A stretch of DNA of 64,000 bases from Nesterenkonia muleiensis (GCF_003600155.1 NZ_QWLD01000029.1:1-64000), one strand, 5' to 3'; positions 34,605 to 43,151 are shown, numbered from the stretch's first letter. The notes: a model not told the origin generated them from the letters alone. Made by a program: numbers and translations.

Positions 34605-36287
34605 GTGACACCTGAAAAACTGCACACCCCGCCCAAGCTGACCGACGGCACCCTGCGGATCGTCCCGCTGGGCGGGCTCGGCGAGATCGGGCGGAATATG
34701 ACCGTCTTCGAGATCGGCGGCAAACTGCTGATCGTCGACTGCGGCGTGCTCTTCCCTGAGGAGGAGCAACCCGGCGTCGACCTGATCCTGCCCGACTTCA
34801 GCTATATCGAGAACCGGCTCGACGACGTCGTCGGCGTGGTGCTGACCCACGGCCACGAGGACCACATCGGGGCAGTGCCCTATCTGCTACGGCAGAAGGA
34901 GGACATCCCGATCATCGGGTCCAAGCTGACTTTGGCCCTGGTGGAGGCCAAGCTGGTCGAGCACCGGCTCAACGCCTATACCCTCACCGTCCGCGAGGGC
35001 GATGTGGAGCGGCTGGGACCGTTCGAGTGCGAGTTCGTGGCCGTCAACCACTCCATCCCCGACTCACTGGCGGTCTTCCTGCGCACCGAGGCCGGGACCG
35101 TGCTGCACACCGGCGACTTCAAGATGGACCAGCTGCCGCTGGACGGGCGCATCACCGACCTGCGGCACTTCGCCCGGCTCGGCGAGGAGGGTGTGGACCT
35201 CTACCTCTCGGATTCCACCAACGCGCATATCCCCGGGTTCACCACCCCGGAGAAGGAGATCGGCCCCACCATCGACCAGGTGATCTCCAAGGCCGAGCGG
35301 CGGGTGATTGTGGCCAGCTTCGCCAGCCACATCCACCGAGTCCAGCAGGTGCTCGACGCCGCGGCCGCCCACGGGCGCCGGGTCGCCTTTGTGGGCCGGT
35401 CGATGGTGCGGAACATGTCCATCGCCAAACAGCTGGGCTACCTGGAGATCCCTGAGGGCATCCTCATCGACCTGAAGAAGGTTGACCAGCTGCCCGACTA
35501 CAAGGTGGTGCTGATGTCCACCGGCTCTCAGGGCGAGCCGATGGCCGCGCTGTCCCGGATGGCCAATGGCGACCACCAGGTACAGGTGGGTCAGGGCGAC
35601 ACGATCATCCTGGCGTCGTCGTTGATTCCCGGCAACGAGAACTCGGTCTACCGGGTGATCAACGGGCTGATGAAGCTGGGCGCCGATGTCATCCACAAGG
35701 ACAACGCCAAAGTGCATGTCTCCGGACACGCCTCCGCCGGCGAACTGCTCTATTCCTACAACATCCTCAAGCCCGGCAACGCCATGCCGGTCCACGGTGA
35801 GCACCGGCACCTGATCGCCAACGGCAAACTGGCCGAGGCCACCGGGGTGGATCCGCGCAACGTGCTGCTGTGCGAGGACGGTTCCGTGGTCGATCTCCGC
35901 GACGGACTGGCCCGCGAGGTCGGCCAGATCGAGGCCGGCTACGTCTACGTGGACGGCTCCTCGGTGGGCGAGATCACCGACTCCGAGCTCAAGGACCGGC
36001 GGACTCTGGGTGAGGAGGGCTTCATCTCGGTGATCACCGTGGTCAACCGGCAGACCGGCACCATCATCTCCGGGCCGGACATCCACGCCCGCGGTGTGGC
36101 TGAGGAGGATGAGGTCTTCAAGAGCATCAAGCCCAAGATCGCCAAGGCTCTCACCGAGGCCATCCAGGAGAACAAGGAGCACACCACCCATCAGCTCCAG
36201 CAGATCGTGCGCCGCACCATCGGCTCCTGGGTCAGCCGGAAGCTGCGCCGGAAGCCGATGATCGTCCCTCTGGTGGTCGAGACCTGA
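34605..36287 (+). CDS. rnj: Ribonuclease J
   Basis: 560 residues from GTG 34605. Metallo-beta-lactamase motif HGHEDH at 82-87, HTGDFKMDQ (metal site), then the beta-CASP part: DSTNAH, FASHIHRVQQ, STGSQGEPM, HVSGHASAGEL, MPVHGEHRHL. C-terminal domain with EVGQIEAGYVYVDG. A 5'-to-3' exonuclease and endonuclease of mRNA and rRNA in the cytoplasm. Likely cotranscribed with dapA. Confidence 0.96.
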   Translation: MTPEKLHTPPKLTDGTLRIVPLGGLGEIGRNMTVFEIGGKLLIVDCGVLFPEEEQPGVDLILPDFSYIENRLDDVVGVVLTHGHEDHIGAVPYLLRQKEDIPIIGSKLTLALVEAKLVEHRLNAYTLTVREGDVERLGPFECEFVAVNHSIPDSLAVFLRTEAGTVLHTGDFKMDQLPLDGRITDLRHFARLGEEGVDLYLSDSTNAHIPGFTTPEKEIGPTIDQVISKAERRVIVASFASHIHRVQQVLDAAAAHGRRVAFVGRSMVRNMSIAKQLGYLEIPEGILIDLKKVDQLPDYKVVLMSTGSQGEPMAALSRMANGDHQVQVGQGDTIILASSLIPGNENSVYRVINGLMKLGADVIHKDNAKVHVSGHASAGELLYSYNILKPGNAMPVHGEHRHLIANGKLAEATGVDPRNVLLCEDGSVVDLRDGLAREVGQIEAGYVYVDGSSVGEITDSELKDRRTLGEEGFISVITVVNRQTGTIISGPDIHARGVAEEDEVFKSIKPKIAKALTEAIQENKEHTTHQLQQIVRRTIGSWVSRKLRRKPMIVPLVVET

Positions 36288-36531
36288 GGCCGGCGCCCGC
36301 CCTCTGTCTCACAAAGTGCGCGCGTGATGAACACCTGCGCGGGATATAACCTGCGCACACGTTCATCACCTGCGGTGTCTGGGGTCGGGGCGGCGGACGA
36401 GGCGGGCGACGCACGGGACCGGGAGGTTACCGCCCCCGCCGACGTCGCGGCAAAGGGGATATCTACAGATTCGGCGACCCCCTTCCTCTCCTCCCCGCGC
36501 GTAAATGCGGGTGTTCCGGCGCGCCGGCGGC
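36288..36531. repeat. rnj-ftsK intergenic region with inverted repeat
   Basis: GTGATGAAC (36324-36332) and its exact complement GTTCATCAC (36361-36369) flank a 28-nt loop that itself holds ACCTGCGC twice. Probably a terminator or small palindromic element; no gene here. Confidence 0.5.
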
Positions 36532-36537
36532 TAGGTT
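36532..36537 (+). promoter_or_regulatory. Candidate leaderless -10 box of ftsK
   Basis: TAGGTT, 6 nt before ATG 36544. Confidence 0.4.
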
Positions 36538-36543
36538 GGGACT

Positions 36544-39500
36544 ATGGCGACACGTACTTCCCCCTCGCGGTCGGCCGGAAAGAAGAAGTCCTCTTCCGCC
36601 TCATCCCGCGCGACGACGTCGAAGAAGAAGGCTCCCCAGCAGCAGGAGGAGCGCGGCAATCTGCTGTTCACCGCTGCCCGCGGGGTCTGGCTTGCCCTGG
36701 CTACACCGGTGGGCGGTGCGGCCCGCAGCATCGGCACGCAAGTGAAGATCCACCCCGATGACCGCCGTGACGGTGCCGGCCTGGTGTTCTTCCTGTTGGC
36801 CGCACTGACCGCTGTGGTGGACTGGTGGGGTGCCCGCAACTGGGACCACTGGGTATCCGAGGTGGTCCACCGGGTCACCGCCGGCACTTTCGGCTGGGCC
36901 ACGGTGATCCTGCCGCTGGTCCTGCTGGTCACCGCCATCCGCTACTTCCGCACCCCGCAGCAGCATGAGGCAAACGGCCGCGTCGCCATCGGCCTGACCA
37001 TCGTGCTGGCCACCTCCGCGGGCCTGGCACACCTGGCCGCGGGCATGCCGACCATCAACCAGATCTTCGAGCAGAGCGAGGCCGGCGGCTTCGACCAGAT
37101 GATCGACTCCGGCGGCGTCCTGGGCTACCTGGTGGTAGTCCCGATGGCCTCGCTGGTGACCCAGTACCCGGTGTGGGCCGTCCTCTCCGCGGTGCTTCTC
37201 ATCGGCATGCTGGTGCTCACCGACACCCCGGTCCGGCGCATCCCCGACCGCCTCGCCGTCGCCCGGGACTACATCATCGGCCAACCCGGCGAGCGCCCGT
37301 CCGCTGCCGAGGCGCCCTCCGGCGGCGCGTCCCAGCAGGGGGATGCCGACTACTACGACGACGGTGCCCCCAAAGCTCCGCGCCCGCGCACCGGGGCATC
37401 GGGGCGCGGCAAGAAGGACCGCGACAAGTCCGGGCGGCCCAGCTTCTTCGCCCGCCTGTCCGATTCCGCAGCCGGAGATGATCACGACGCCACCCCGGCT
37501 GAGACGGCCCCCACCCAGGTCTTCGATGTGGCTGCTGGCGGCGCCTATGACTCTCCGGTGGAGGTGGAGCCAGCCGATGAGACGTCTGCGCTGAAACCAG
37601 GCCAGAAGCGGCCCACCAAGCAGGAGCAGGAGATCGCCGCGGCCAAACGCGCCGCAGGCGTGTCCTCGGCGGAGACTGCTGCCAAGCCCGCCTCCACCCC
37701 CAAACCCACATCTGTCCCGGAAGCCCCTGCCCCCGCCAAAGACCTCCCGGTGCGCAGTGAGCAGCTGGAGCTCTCCGGAGACGTCACCTACACCCTGCCC
37801 GCCCAGCAGCTGCTGCCGGCCGGGCCGCCGCCCAAGCAGAGCTCTGAGGCCAATGCTGAGATCGTCGCCGCCTTGGACCGCACTTTCGAGCAGTTCAAGG
37901 TCGACGCAGAGGTCACCGGCTTCTCCCGGGGGCCCACCGTGACCCGCTACGAGATTGAGCTGGCTCCGGGCACCAAGGTGGAAAAGGTCACCAACCTGGA
38001 GAAGAACATCGCCTACGCGGTGGCCTCCAACGAGGTGCGCATCCTCAGCCCCATCCCCGGCAAGTCGGCCATCGGCATCGAGATCCCCAACCGGGACAAG
38101 GAAGTCGTGGCCCTGGGTGATGTGCTGCGCTCCAACGCCTCCCGCAAGGTCGAGCACCCGCTGGCCATGGGAGTGGGCAAGGACGTCGAGGGCGGCTATG
38201 TGATGGCACCGCTGGCCAAGATGCCGCACCTGCTGGTGGCCGGTGCCACCGGGGCGGGCAAATCGGCGTTCATCAACTCGATGATCACCTCCATCCTCAT
38301 GCGCGCCACTCCCGATGAGGTCCGCATGGTCATGGTGGACCCGAAGCGCGTGGAGCTGACCGCCTACGAGGGCATCCCGCACCTGGTGACACCCATCATC
38401 ACCGATGCCAAGAAGGCCGCCGAGGCCTTGGAATGGGTCTGCAAGGAGATGGACAACCGCTACGACGATCTCGCTCACTTCGGCTACAAGAAGATCGATG
38501 AGTTCAACGCCGCGGTCCGCGCAGGGAAGATCACTCTGCCGCCGGACTCGCAACGGGTGCTGCGGCCCTACCCCTACCTGTTGGTGATCGTCGACGAGCT
38601 GGCCGATCTGATGATGGTCGCCCCGCGCGACGTCGAGGACTCCATTGTGCGGATCACCCAGCTGGCGCGTGCGGCCGGCATCCACCTGGTGCTGGCCACC
38701 CAGCGGCCGAGTGTGAATGTGGTCACCGGCCTGATCAAGGCCAATGTGCCCTCCCGGATGGCGTTTGCCACCAGCTCGGCCACCGACTCCCGCGTGGTGC
38801 TGGACCAGGTCGGAGCCGAGAAGCTGCTGGGTCAGGGCGACGCTCTGTTCCTGCCGATGGGCAAGTCCAAGCCGATGCGCGTGCAGGGGGCCTGGGTCAA
38901 CGAGTCCGAGGTCGAGGCCGTGGTCGCGCACGTGAAGTCGCAGCTGAAGGCCCAGTACCGTGAGGACGCGGTGAAGGCGCTGGAGCCCAAGAAACGCCAG
39001 ATCGACGAGGACATCGGCGAGGACTTAGAGCTGCTGCTGGCGGCCACCGAACTGGTGGTCACCACCCAGTTCGGTTCCACCTCCATGCTTCAGCGCAAGC
39101 TGAAGATGGGGTTCGCCAAGGCCGGACGCATCATGGACCTCATGGAGTCCCGCGGTGTGGTGGGACCCTCTGAGGGCTCCAAGGCCCGTGATGTGCTGGT
39201 CGCCCCGGAGCAGCTGGGCGAGGTGCTGGCCGCCATCAACGGCGAAAGCAGCGACGATGCCCCACGCCCCTACGACGACGCCGCTGAGGTGGAGCCGGCG
39301 CAGGCGGTCGACATTGGTCCCGACGGTGGGGAGACCGTGGCGTCCCCTGATGCTGACCTCGGCGATGAGGAGCAGTCCCAGGCTGATGCGGCGTCGTCGT
39401 CCCCTCCGGCGGAGAACGACTGGGCCGCCGATCTGATCGCCCGGGATCTGGCCGAGCGCACCCGCGATCTCACCGAGGTGGTCGACTATCACGACGGCGC

Positions 39501-39549
39501 GGACAGCTCCACCGGCTCCGAGGACGCCTGGGGGCTCACCGGACGCTGA
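36544..39549 (+). CDS. ftsK: DNA translocase FtsK/SpoIIIE
   Basis: 1001 residues. N-terminal ~230 residues hold four hydrophobic segments after a basic start (RSAGKKKSSSASSRATTSKKK). A long Pro/Ala/charged linker (~240-430) follows, then the motor: beta region GFSRGPTVTRYEIELAPG, Walker A GATGAGKS (567-574), Walker B LLVIVDELADL with Asp684, and LATQRPSVNVVTG. The gamma winged helix is ATELVVTTQFGSTSMLQRKLKMGFAKAGRIMD. An acidic Ser/Asp-rich tail of ~90 residues extends beyond gamma. Pumps chromosomal DNA through the closing division septum. Confidence 0.97.
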   Translation: MATRTSPSRSAGKKKSSSASSRATTSKKKAPQQQEERGNLLFTAARGVWLALATPVGGAARSIGTQVKIHPDDRRDGAGLVFFLLAALTAVVDWWGARNWDHWVSEVVHRVTAGTFGWATVILPLVLLVTAIRYFRTPQQHEANGRVAIGLTIVLATSAGLAHLAAGMPTINQIFEQSEAGGFDQMIDSGGVLGYLVVVPMASLVTQYPVWAVLSAVLLIGMLVLTDTPVRRIPDRLAVARDYIIGQPGERPSAAEAPSGGASQQGDADYYDDGAPKAPRPRTGASGRGKKDRDKSGRPSFFARLSDSAAGDDHDATPAETAPTQVFDVAAGGAYDSPVEVEPADETSALKPGQKRPTKQEQEIAAAKRAAGVSSAETAAKPASTPKPTSVPEAPAPAKDLPVRSEQLELSGDVTYTLPAQQLLPAGPPPKQSSEANAEIVAALDRTFEQFKVDAEVTGFSRGPTVTRYEIELAPGTKVEKVTNLEKNIAYAVASNEVRILSPIPGKSAIGIEIPNRDKEVVALGDVLRSNASRKVEHPLAMGVGKDVEGGYVMAPLAKMPHLLVAGATGAGKSAFINSMITSILMRATPDEVRMVMVDPKRVELTAYEGIPHLVTPIITDAKKAAEALEWVCKEMDNRYDDLAHFGYKKIDEFNAAVRAGKITLPPDSQRVLRPYPYLLVIVDELADLMMVAPRDVEDSIVRITQLARAAGIHLVLATQRPSVNVVTGLIKANVPSRMAFATSSATDSRVVLDQVGAEKLLGQGDALFLPMGKSKPMRVQGAWVNESEVEAVVAHVKSQLKAQYREDAVKALEPKKRQIDEDIGEDLELLLAATELVVTTQFGSTSMLQRKLKMGFAKAGRIMDLMESRGVVGPSEGSKARDVLVAPEQLGEVLAAINGESSDDAPRPYDDAAEVEPAQAVDIGPDGGETVASPDADLGDEEQSQADAASSSPPAENDWAADLIARDLAERTRDLTEVVDYHDGADSSTGSEDAWGLTGR

Positions 39550-39561
39550 TGGGCCGCTTGT

Positions 39562-39624
39562 CGTGCCGCTTTCGAGTTCTCGTACGGCTATCGCCCCACG
39601 ACATCTCGAAAACCCTACGGCACG
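39562..39624. repeat. Nested inverted repeat after ftsK
   Basis: CGTGCCG (39562-39568) and CGGCACG (39618-39624) form the outer arms; TTTCGAG (39570-39576) and CTCGAAA (39605-39611) form the inner arms. Could terminate ftsK transcription or be a small mobile palindrome; it abuts the pgsA promoter region (TAGAGT about 9 nt before ATG 39651). Confidence 0.55.
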
Positions 39625-39650
39625 TCAGGATTGGGTAGAGTCAGACCCTG

Positions 39651-40274
39651 ATGAAAGCGAACCCGCAGGCCCCGCTGCTGAACATCGCCAATGTGCTCAC
39701 ACTGGTGCGCATCGTGCTGGTGCCGGTGTTCATCGCGCTGCTGGTGATCGATGCATCAGCCTCCGGGTCCGGTGCGCTGCAGCCGCTGGAGGCCGGCAAC
39801 GGGGGATGGCGCTGGGCCGCCGCGGGAGTCTTCGCCGTGGCCATGGTCACCGATGCTGTCGACGGCGATCTGGCGCGCAAACGCAATCTCATCACCGACT
39901 TCGGCAAGATCGCCGACCCCATCGCCGACAAGCTGCTCATCGGTGCGGCTCTGGTGATGCTCTCGCTGCTGGGCGAGCTGCCGTGGTGGGTGACCATCGT
40001 GATCCTGGTCCGCGAACTCGGCATCACCGCCCTGAGGATGGCCATGCTGCGCGTCCAGGTGATGCCGGCCTCCCGCGGAGGCAAGCTCAAGACCGTCCTG
40101 CAGACTGCCGGACTCCAGCTGATGCTGCTGCCCCTGGTGGTGATTGCGGGCTGGCTGGCGGATGTGGCCTTCTGGATCATGATCGCCGCGCTGGTGGTCA
40201 CCGTGATCACCGGCATCGACTACCTCATCCAGGCGGCGCGCATCCGCCGGGCGGTGAGGAGGAACACCTTATGA
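39651..40274 (+). CDS. pgsA: CDP-diacylglycerol-glycerol-3-phosphate 3-phosphatidyltransferase
   Basis: 207 residues with about five membrane segments. The CDP-alcohol phosphotransferase motif D-x2-D-G-x2-A-R-x8-G-x3-D-x3-D is complete in DAVDGDLARKRNLITDFGKIADPIADK-like sequence from about residue 65. Makes phosphatidylglycerol phosphate, the first step to phosphatidylglycerol and cardiolipin. Overlaps cinA by ATGA, so the two are coupled. Confidence 0.94.
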   Translation: MKANPQAPLLNIANVLTLVRIVLVPVFIALLVIDASASGSGALQPLEAGNGGWRWAAAGVFAVAMVTDAVDGDLARKRNLITDFGKIADPIADKLLIGAALVMLSLLGELPWWVTIVILVRELGITALRMAMLRVQVMPASRGGKLKTVLQTAGLQLMLLPLVVIAGWLADVAFWIMIAALVVTVITGIDYLIQAARIRRAVRRNTL

Positions 40275-40885
40275 GCGCAGCAGGTGATGCCCAGCGGGTG
40301 GCTCGCCGGGCTGAGCGGGCCACTGACCCGGTGGAGATCCTGCAGCGCCTGGGGCACCGCGGAATGACCATCGCCACCGCAGAATCGCTGAGCGCCGGGG
40401 CGCTGTCGTCGCGGATCGCTGATGTGCCCGGGGCGTCGGTCGCCCTGCTCGGGGGAGTAGTGGCCTACTCCAACCAGGTCAAGGAGAATGTCCTGAAGGT
40501 GGATCCAGGGCTGCTGGAGACCCGGGGGGCGGTCGACGGGGGCGTTGCCGCTCAGATGGCCTTCGGCGCGGCGCAGGCCTGCGGCACTGAGATCGGGATC
40601 TCCACCACCGGGGTCGCTGGTCCGGAGCCGCACCAGGGCAAACCGGTGGGTACGGTGTATCTGGGCATCTCGGCGGCGGCCGGCGTCGTCGAACGGTTCG
40701 GTTTCTGCCTGCCTGAGGACTGCGGTGCCCACGATCTCGGCTCGGCCCAGGGGCATCTGGCCGGTTACCGGCTGTTGGATCTCGAGGGTGACCGGGCAGC
40801 GATCCGCCGCGCCAGCGTGGAGGGCGCGCTCAAGCTGCTCAGTGACCTCCTTCACACGGAGCCGGCCGGGCTGCCGGAGGCATAA
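40271..40885 (+). CDS. cinA: CinA C-terminal family, nicotinamide-nucleotide amidase type
   Basis: 204 residues, the stand-alone C-terminal domain without the N-terminal MoCF-like half. ATAESLSAGALSSRIADVPGAS, GGVVAYSNQVKENVLKV, and ISTTGVAGPEPHQGKPVGTVYLG match PncC amidases that deamidate NMN. About 25 extra N-terminal residues. Coupled to pgsA and upstream of clgR, as in most Micrococcaceae. Confidence 0.92.
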   Translation: MSAAGDAQRVARRAERATDPVEILQRLGHRGMTIATAESLSAGALSSRIADVPGASVALLGGVVAYSNQVKENVLKVDPGLLETRGAVDGGVAAQMAFGAAQACGTEIGISTTGVAGPEPHQGKPVGTVYLGISAAAGVVERFGFCLPEDCGAHDLGSAQGHLAGYRLLDLEGDRAAIRRASVEGALKLLSDLLHTEPAGLPEA

Positions 40886-40983
40886 GGCGCCGCTCAGGGT
40901 TTCCCGCTACAGTTGGGGGAACAAAACAGCGGCACGCAGGGTTGGACCTAGTCGAAAGCAGTACACGCTAGAGGGAGATTCTC

Positions 40984-41427
40984 ATGGTGCGACAGCCAGT
41001 CACCGTCAATGGTGTCACCCGTTGGAAGGACACTGACTCTCAGGGTATGCCCGAGGAGCCCGGCGAGCTCAAGGGTGTGGTCCTGCGCCAGGAGATCGGC
41101 GACGTTCTACGTAACATCCGGCAGTCCGAGGGCCGCACGCTGCGTGATGTCAGTCACGATGCCCGGGTGAGCCTGGGCTACCTCTCCGAGGTGGAGCGCG
41201 GTCAGAAAGAGGCCTCCTCAGAGCTGCTGGCCAGCATCTGCACCGCGCTGAACGTGCCCCTGGCAGCCATGCTGTTCCAGGTCGCCGAGCGGATCGCCGC
41301 CGCCGAGGGCTTCCAGGTGCCGGATACGGTGCCCACCGAGTTGCAGCGCGAGTTCGACGGTGCTAGTCCCGCTGGCGGGGAGGCCCCACTCAGCTCTCGG
41401 CCGGCCCTTGCTGACCTTCACGTCTGA
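40984..41427 (+). CDS. clgR: ClgR-like XRE regulator with repeat-derived C-terminus
   Basis: 147 residues. Helix-turn-helix at about 37-95: [60 protein letters not shown], the form seen in ClgR/PopR, activators of clp protease genes. GGGAGA is 5 nt before the ATG. Residues from about 127 on ([21 protein letters not shown]) are encoded entirely by a copy of the palindromic repeat, which also supplies the stop codon, so the original C-terminus was replaced. ClgR proteins often carry a C-terminal degradation signal, so the change may affect turnover. Confidence 0.88.
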   Translation: MVRQPVTVNGVTRWKDTDSQGMPEEPGELKGVVLRQEIGDVLRNIRQSEGRTLRDVSHDARVSLGYLSEVERGQKEASSELLASICTALNVPLAAMLFQVAERIAAAEGFQVPDTVPTELQREFDGASPAGGEAPLSSRPALADLHV

Positions 41428-41430
41428 AAG
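41362..41430 (+). repeat. Palindromic repeat copy forming the end of clgR
   Basis: GCTAGTCCCGCTGGCGGGGA ... CTCTCGGCCGGCCCTTGCTG ... ACCTTCACGTCTGAAAG, same family as the 32-33 kb copies, with the TGA of clgR inside it. Confidence 0.82.
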
Positions 41431-41452
41431 AGGCGCGCTGCTGCGTTCCCGC

Positions 41453-41458
41453 TAGACT
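41453..41458 (+). promoter_or_regulatory. Candidate leaderless -10 box of the MarR gene
   Basis: TAGACT, 7 nt before ATG 41466. Confidence 0.5.
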
Positions 41459-41465
41459 TGCACGC

Positions 41466-41972
41466 ATGGTTTCAGAGGATCGCCGCGCGCACGTCAAGGA
41501 GCTCCAGCAGGAGTTGCACCGCCTCTTCCTGCGCCGGCGGCACAACGCCATCCAGCTGGCCAAGACCATCGATCCGGAGATCGAGCCGGCCGCCTACTCC
41601 ATCCTCTTCACCCTGCAGCGCGAAGGCGCCCAGCGGATGACCCACATCTCCAAGCATTTGGGGGTCGGCAAGCCCACTCTGTCCCGCCAGCTGACCACTC
41701 TGGCCGAGCGCGGTTTCATCACCAAGCGAGCCGACCCCGCCGATGGGCGTGCCCTGGTGATCTCGCTGACCGAGCAGGGCAAGTCCCGGCTCGAGGCCGC
41801 CCAGGCCCAGCGCTCTGAGCGCTACCTCCATATGCTCGAGCCCTGGACCGAGGAGGAGATCATAGGGCTCTCCGGTTTGCTCGCCAAGATGAACCAGACG
41901 TATGCGGAGTACGACGACGCCGGCAGCCCCGGCAGTGCCCCTGGACCGGCCGAGCAGCCCAAGGTGGCATAG
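41466..41972 (+). CDS. MarR-family transcriptional regulator
   Basis: 168 residues. Winged helix in the centre: EPAAYSILFTLQREGAQRMTHISKHLGVGKPTLSRQLTTLAERGFITKRADPADGRALVISLTEQGKSRLE. The D-x-R-(A/S)-x-x-V wing is clear. Ligand and targets unknown. Followed after 4 bp by the DUF3046 gene. Confidence 0.9.
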   Translation: MVSEDRRAHVKELQQELHRLFLRRRHNAIQLAKTIDPEIEPAAYSILFTLQREGAQRMTHISKHLGVGKPTLSRQLTTLAERGFITKRADPADGRALVISLTEQGKSRLEAAQAQRSERYLHMLEPWTEEEIIGLSGLLAKMNQTYAEYDDAGSPGSAPGPAEQPKVA

Positions 41973-41976
41973 AGCG

Positions 41977-42210
41977 GTGCGTGAGTCCCGCTTCTGGGCC
42001 CTGATGGAGGATGAGTTCGGCAAGGCCTACGCCCATGTGCTGGCTGACCAGCTGGTGATCACCAAGTACCAGCTCACCACCAAGGAAGCTCTGTCCTCCG
42101 GCATCGCCACCCGCGAGGTGTGGGAGGCGCTCTGCCAGCAGCAGGACGTTCCGGAGTCACGCTGGCTGGGCAGAGATATTCCGCCCAAGGACACACCGCC
42201 CAGGGGTTAG
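41977..42210 (+). CDS. DUF3046 protein
   Basis: 77 residues from GTG 41977. RESRFWALMEDEFGKAYAHVLADQLVITKYQLTTKEALSSGIATREVWEALCQQQDVPESRWLG is the actinobacterial DUF3046 family, commonly found near recA. Function unknown. Here recA is 2 kb downstream, separated by the ArsR/SRPBCC pair and a hydrolase gene that look inserted. Confidence 0.88.
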   Translation: MRESRFWALMEDEFGKAYAHVLADQLVITKYQLTTKEALSSGIATREVWEALCQQQDVPESRWLGRDIPPKDTPPRG

Positions 42211-42225
42211 GTGACCGTTGCGGGC

Positions 42226-42711
42226 TCAGGCGCCCGCCGTCGTCATGGGTTTCCCCGTCTCCAGCAGCGTCTTCAGGCTGGCCAGCTCCCACGGCCATCC
42301 GCCGCCGCCTTCTTCGATCTTGCCGTTGCCCGCCACATCCTGGGCGGTCTTCGGCGACTCGGGCAGCTCGTGGGTCAGTGTGACCCTGGTGAGGCCCGAT
42401 GGTCCCTGGGTGATTTCGTAGGTCAGGCGGCTGGGTGGCTCGTCGTGCCAGGCGGCGGACCAGTCCAGGACCAGCTTGTTCGGCGGCTCGGCCTCCACTA
42501 CAGTGCCCAGCACCGCGACGTCGCCCATTCCCATGGTCTTCATCTGGTCGGTGGTGAGGTGCCGCATCTGCCCGCCGGGGCGCAGGTCGATCTCGATATC
42601 ACCGCCGTAGCCGTAGCGATTGGTGTACTCCGAGGAGGTCAGTGCCTCCCAGACTTTCTCTGCCGGTGCATCGATGTAGATGCCGTGAACCTGTGTGCTC
42701 AGGTCAGTCAT
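42226..42711 (-). CDS. SRPBCC (AHSA1/START-like) protein
   Basis: 161 residues. IYIDAPAEKVWEALTSSEYTNRYGYGG at the start and GWPWELASLKTLLETGKPM at the end frame the helix-grip fold of AHSA1-type SRPBCC proteins, with a hydrophobic ligand cavity. Overlaps the ArsR gene upstream by 8 bp; ArsR-SRPBCC pairs are a common arrangement. Ligand unknown. Confidence 0.88.
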   Translation of the reverse strand: MTDLSTQVHGIYIDAPAEKVWEALTSSEYTNRYGYGGDIEIDLRPGGQMRHLTTDQMKTMGMGDVAVLGTVVEAEPPNKLVLDWSAAWHDEPPSRLTYEITQGPSGLTRVTLTHELPESPKTAQDVAGNGKIEEGGGGWPWELASLKTLLETGKPMTTAGA

Positions 42712-43039
42712 GGGGTTTCTCCGATATGTTCTTGAGGTGAGTGAGTGAGACGACGTGCGCCTCAGAGTATTTGTCGATCCACCGGTCGTGGATCAGGCGG
42801 ATGGGCACCGGATTGAGATAGTGCAGCTTCTCCCGGCCCTTTTTGCGCATGATGACTAGATCGGCAGCCGCCAAGACCTTCAGATGCTTGGCGACGCCGA
42901 ACCTGGACATCTCAGCATGCCCGGCGACGACTCTCTCCAAGTCGCTCAGCGACCGTCCGCTCTTCTCGTGCAGGGCATCCAGCATGAGCCTGCGCGTGCG
43001 GTCGGCAAGTGCTTTGAAGATGAGGTCCTCGTCCGTCAC
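42704..43039 (-). CDS. ArsR-family transcriptional regulator
   Basis: 111 residues from GTG 43039. Winged helix: IFKALADRTRRLMLDALHEKSGRSLSDLERVV..MSRFGVAKHLKVLAAADLVIMRKKGREKLHYLNPVPI. No metal-binding cysteine pair is visible, so it probably senses something other than a metal. A TTGACA-N18-TATTCT promoter with an inverted repeat in its spacer precedes it, pointing to autorepression of the two-gene unit. Confidence 0.9.
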   Translation of the reverse strand: MTDEDLIFKALADRTRRLMLDALHEKSGRSLSDLERVVAGHAEMSRFGVAKHLKVLAAADLVIMRKKGREKLHYLNPVPIRLIHDRWIDKYSEAHVVSLTHLKNISEKPHD

Positions 43040-43045
43040 ACCCTG

Positions 43046-43075
43046 AGAATAGGTGACTATTTAGTCACGTGTCAA
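43046..43075 (-). promoter_or_regulatory. ArsR promoter with operator in the spacer
   Basis: On the minus strand: TTGACA (43070-43075), 18 nt, TATTCT (43046-43051), 6 nt, GTG. The 16-bp inverted repeat GTGACTATTTAGTCAC (43053-43068) fills the spacer; arms are 7 bp and perfect. Confidence 0.7.
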
Positions 43076-43105
43076 GAGATGGGTTGCAATTCGGCGCCAC
43101 CTTGG

Positions 43106-43111
43106 TAGCGT
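43106..43111 (+). promoter_or_regulatory. Candidate leaderless -10 box for the hydrolase leader ORF
   Basis: TAGCGT, 7 nt before ATG 43119. Confidence 0.45.
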
Positions 43112-43118
43112 CAGCACT

Positions 43119-43148
43119 ATGAGTCCCGAGCTGGCCGGGGAGCGGTGA
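43119..43148 (+). CDS. Nine-codon upstream ORF
   Basis: MSPELAGER and stop, beginning 7 nt after a TAGCGT box and ending 3 nt before the hydrolase ATG. Its last codons contain GGGGAGCGG, the likely ribosome site of the hydrolase gene, so translation of the two is probably coupled. Confidence 0.4.
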   Translation: MSPELAGER

Positions 43149-43151
43149 ACT

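Noticed and set aside
35064-36191. 375-codon frame opposite RNase J
   Set aside because: Antisense shadow of a conserved gene.
36601-38931. 776-codon open frame on the minus strand across ftsK
   Set aside because: High-GC codon shadow of a clear FtsK gene; His/Gly/Asp-rich nonsense composition, no ribosome site or family motif.
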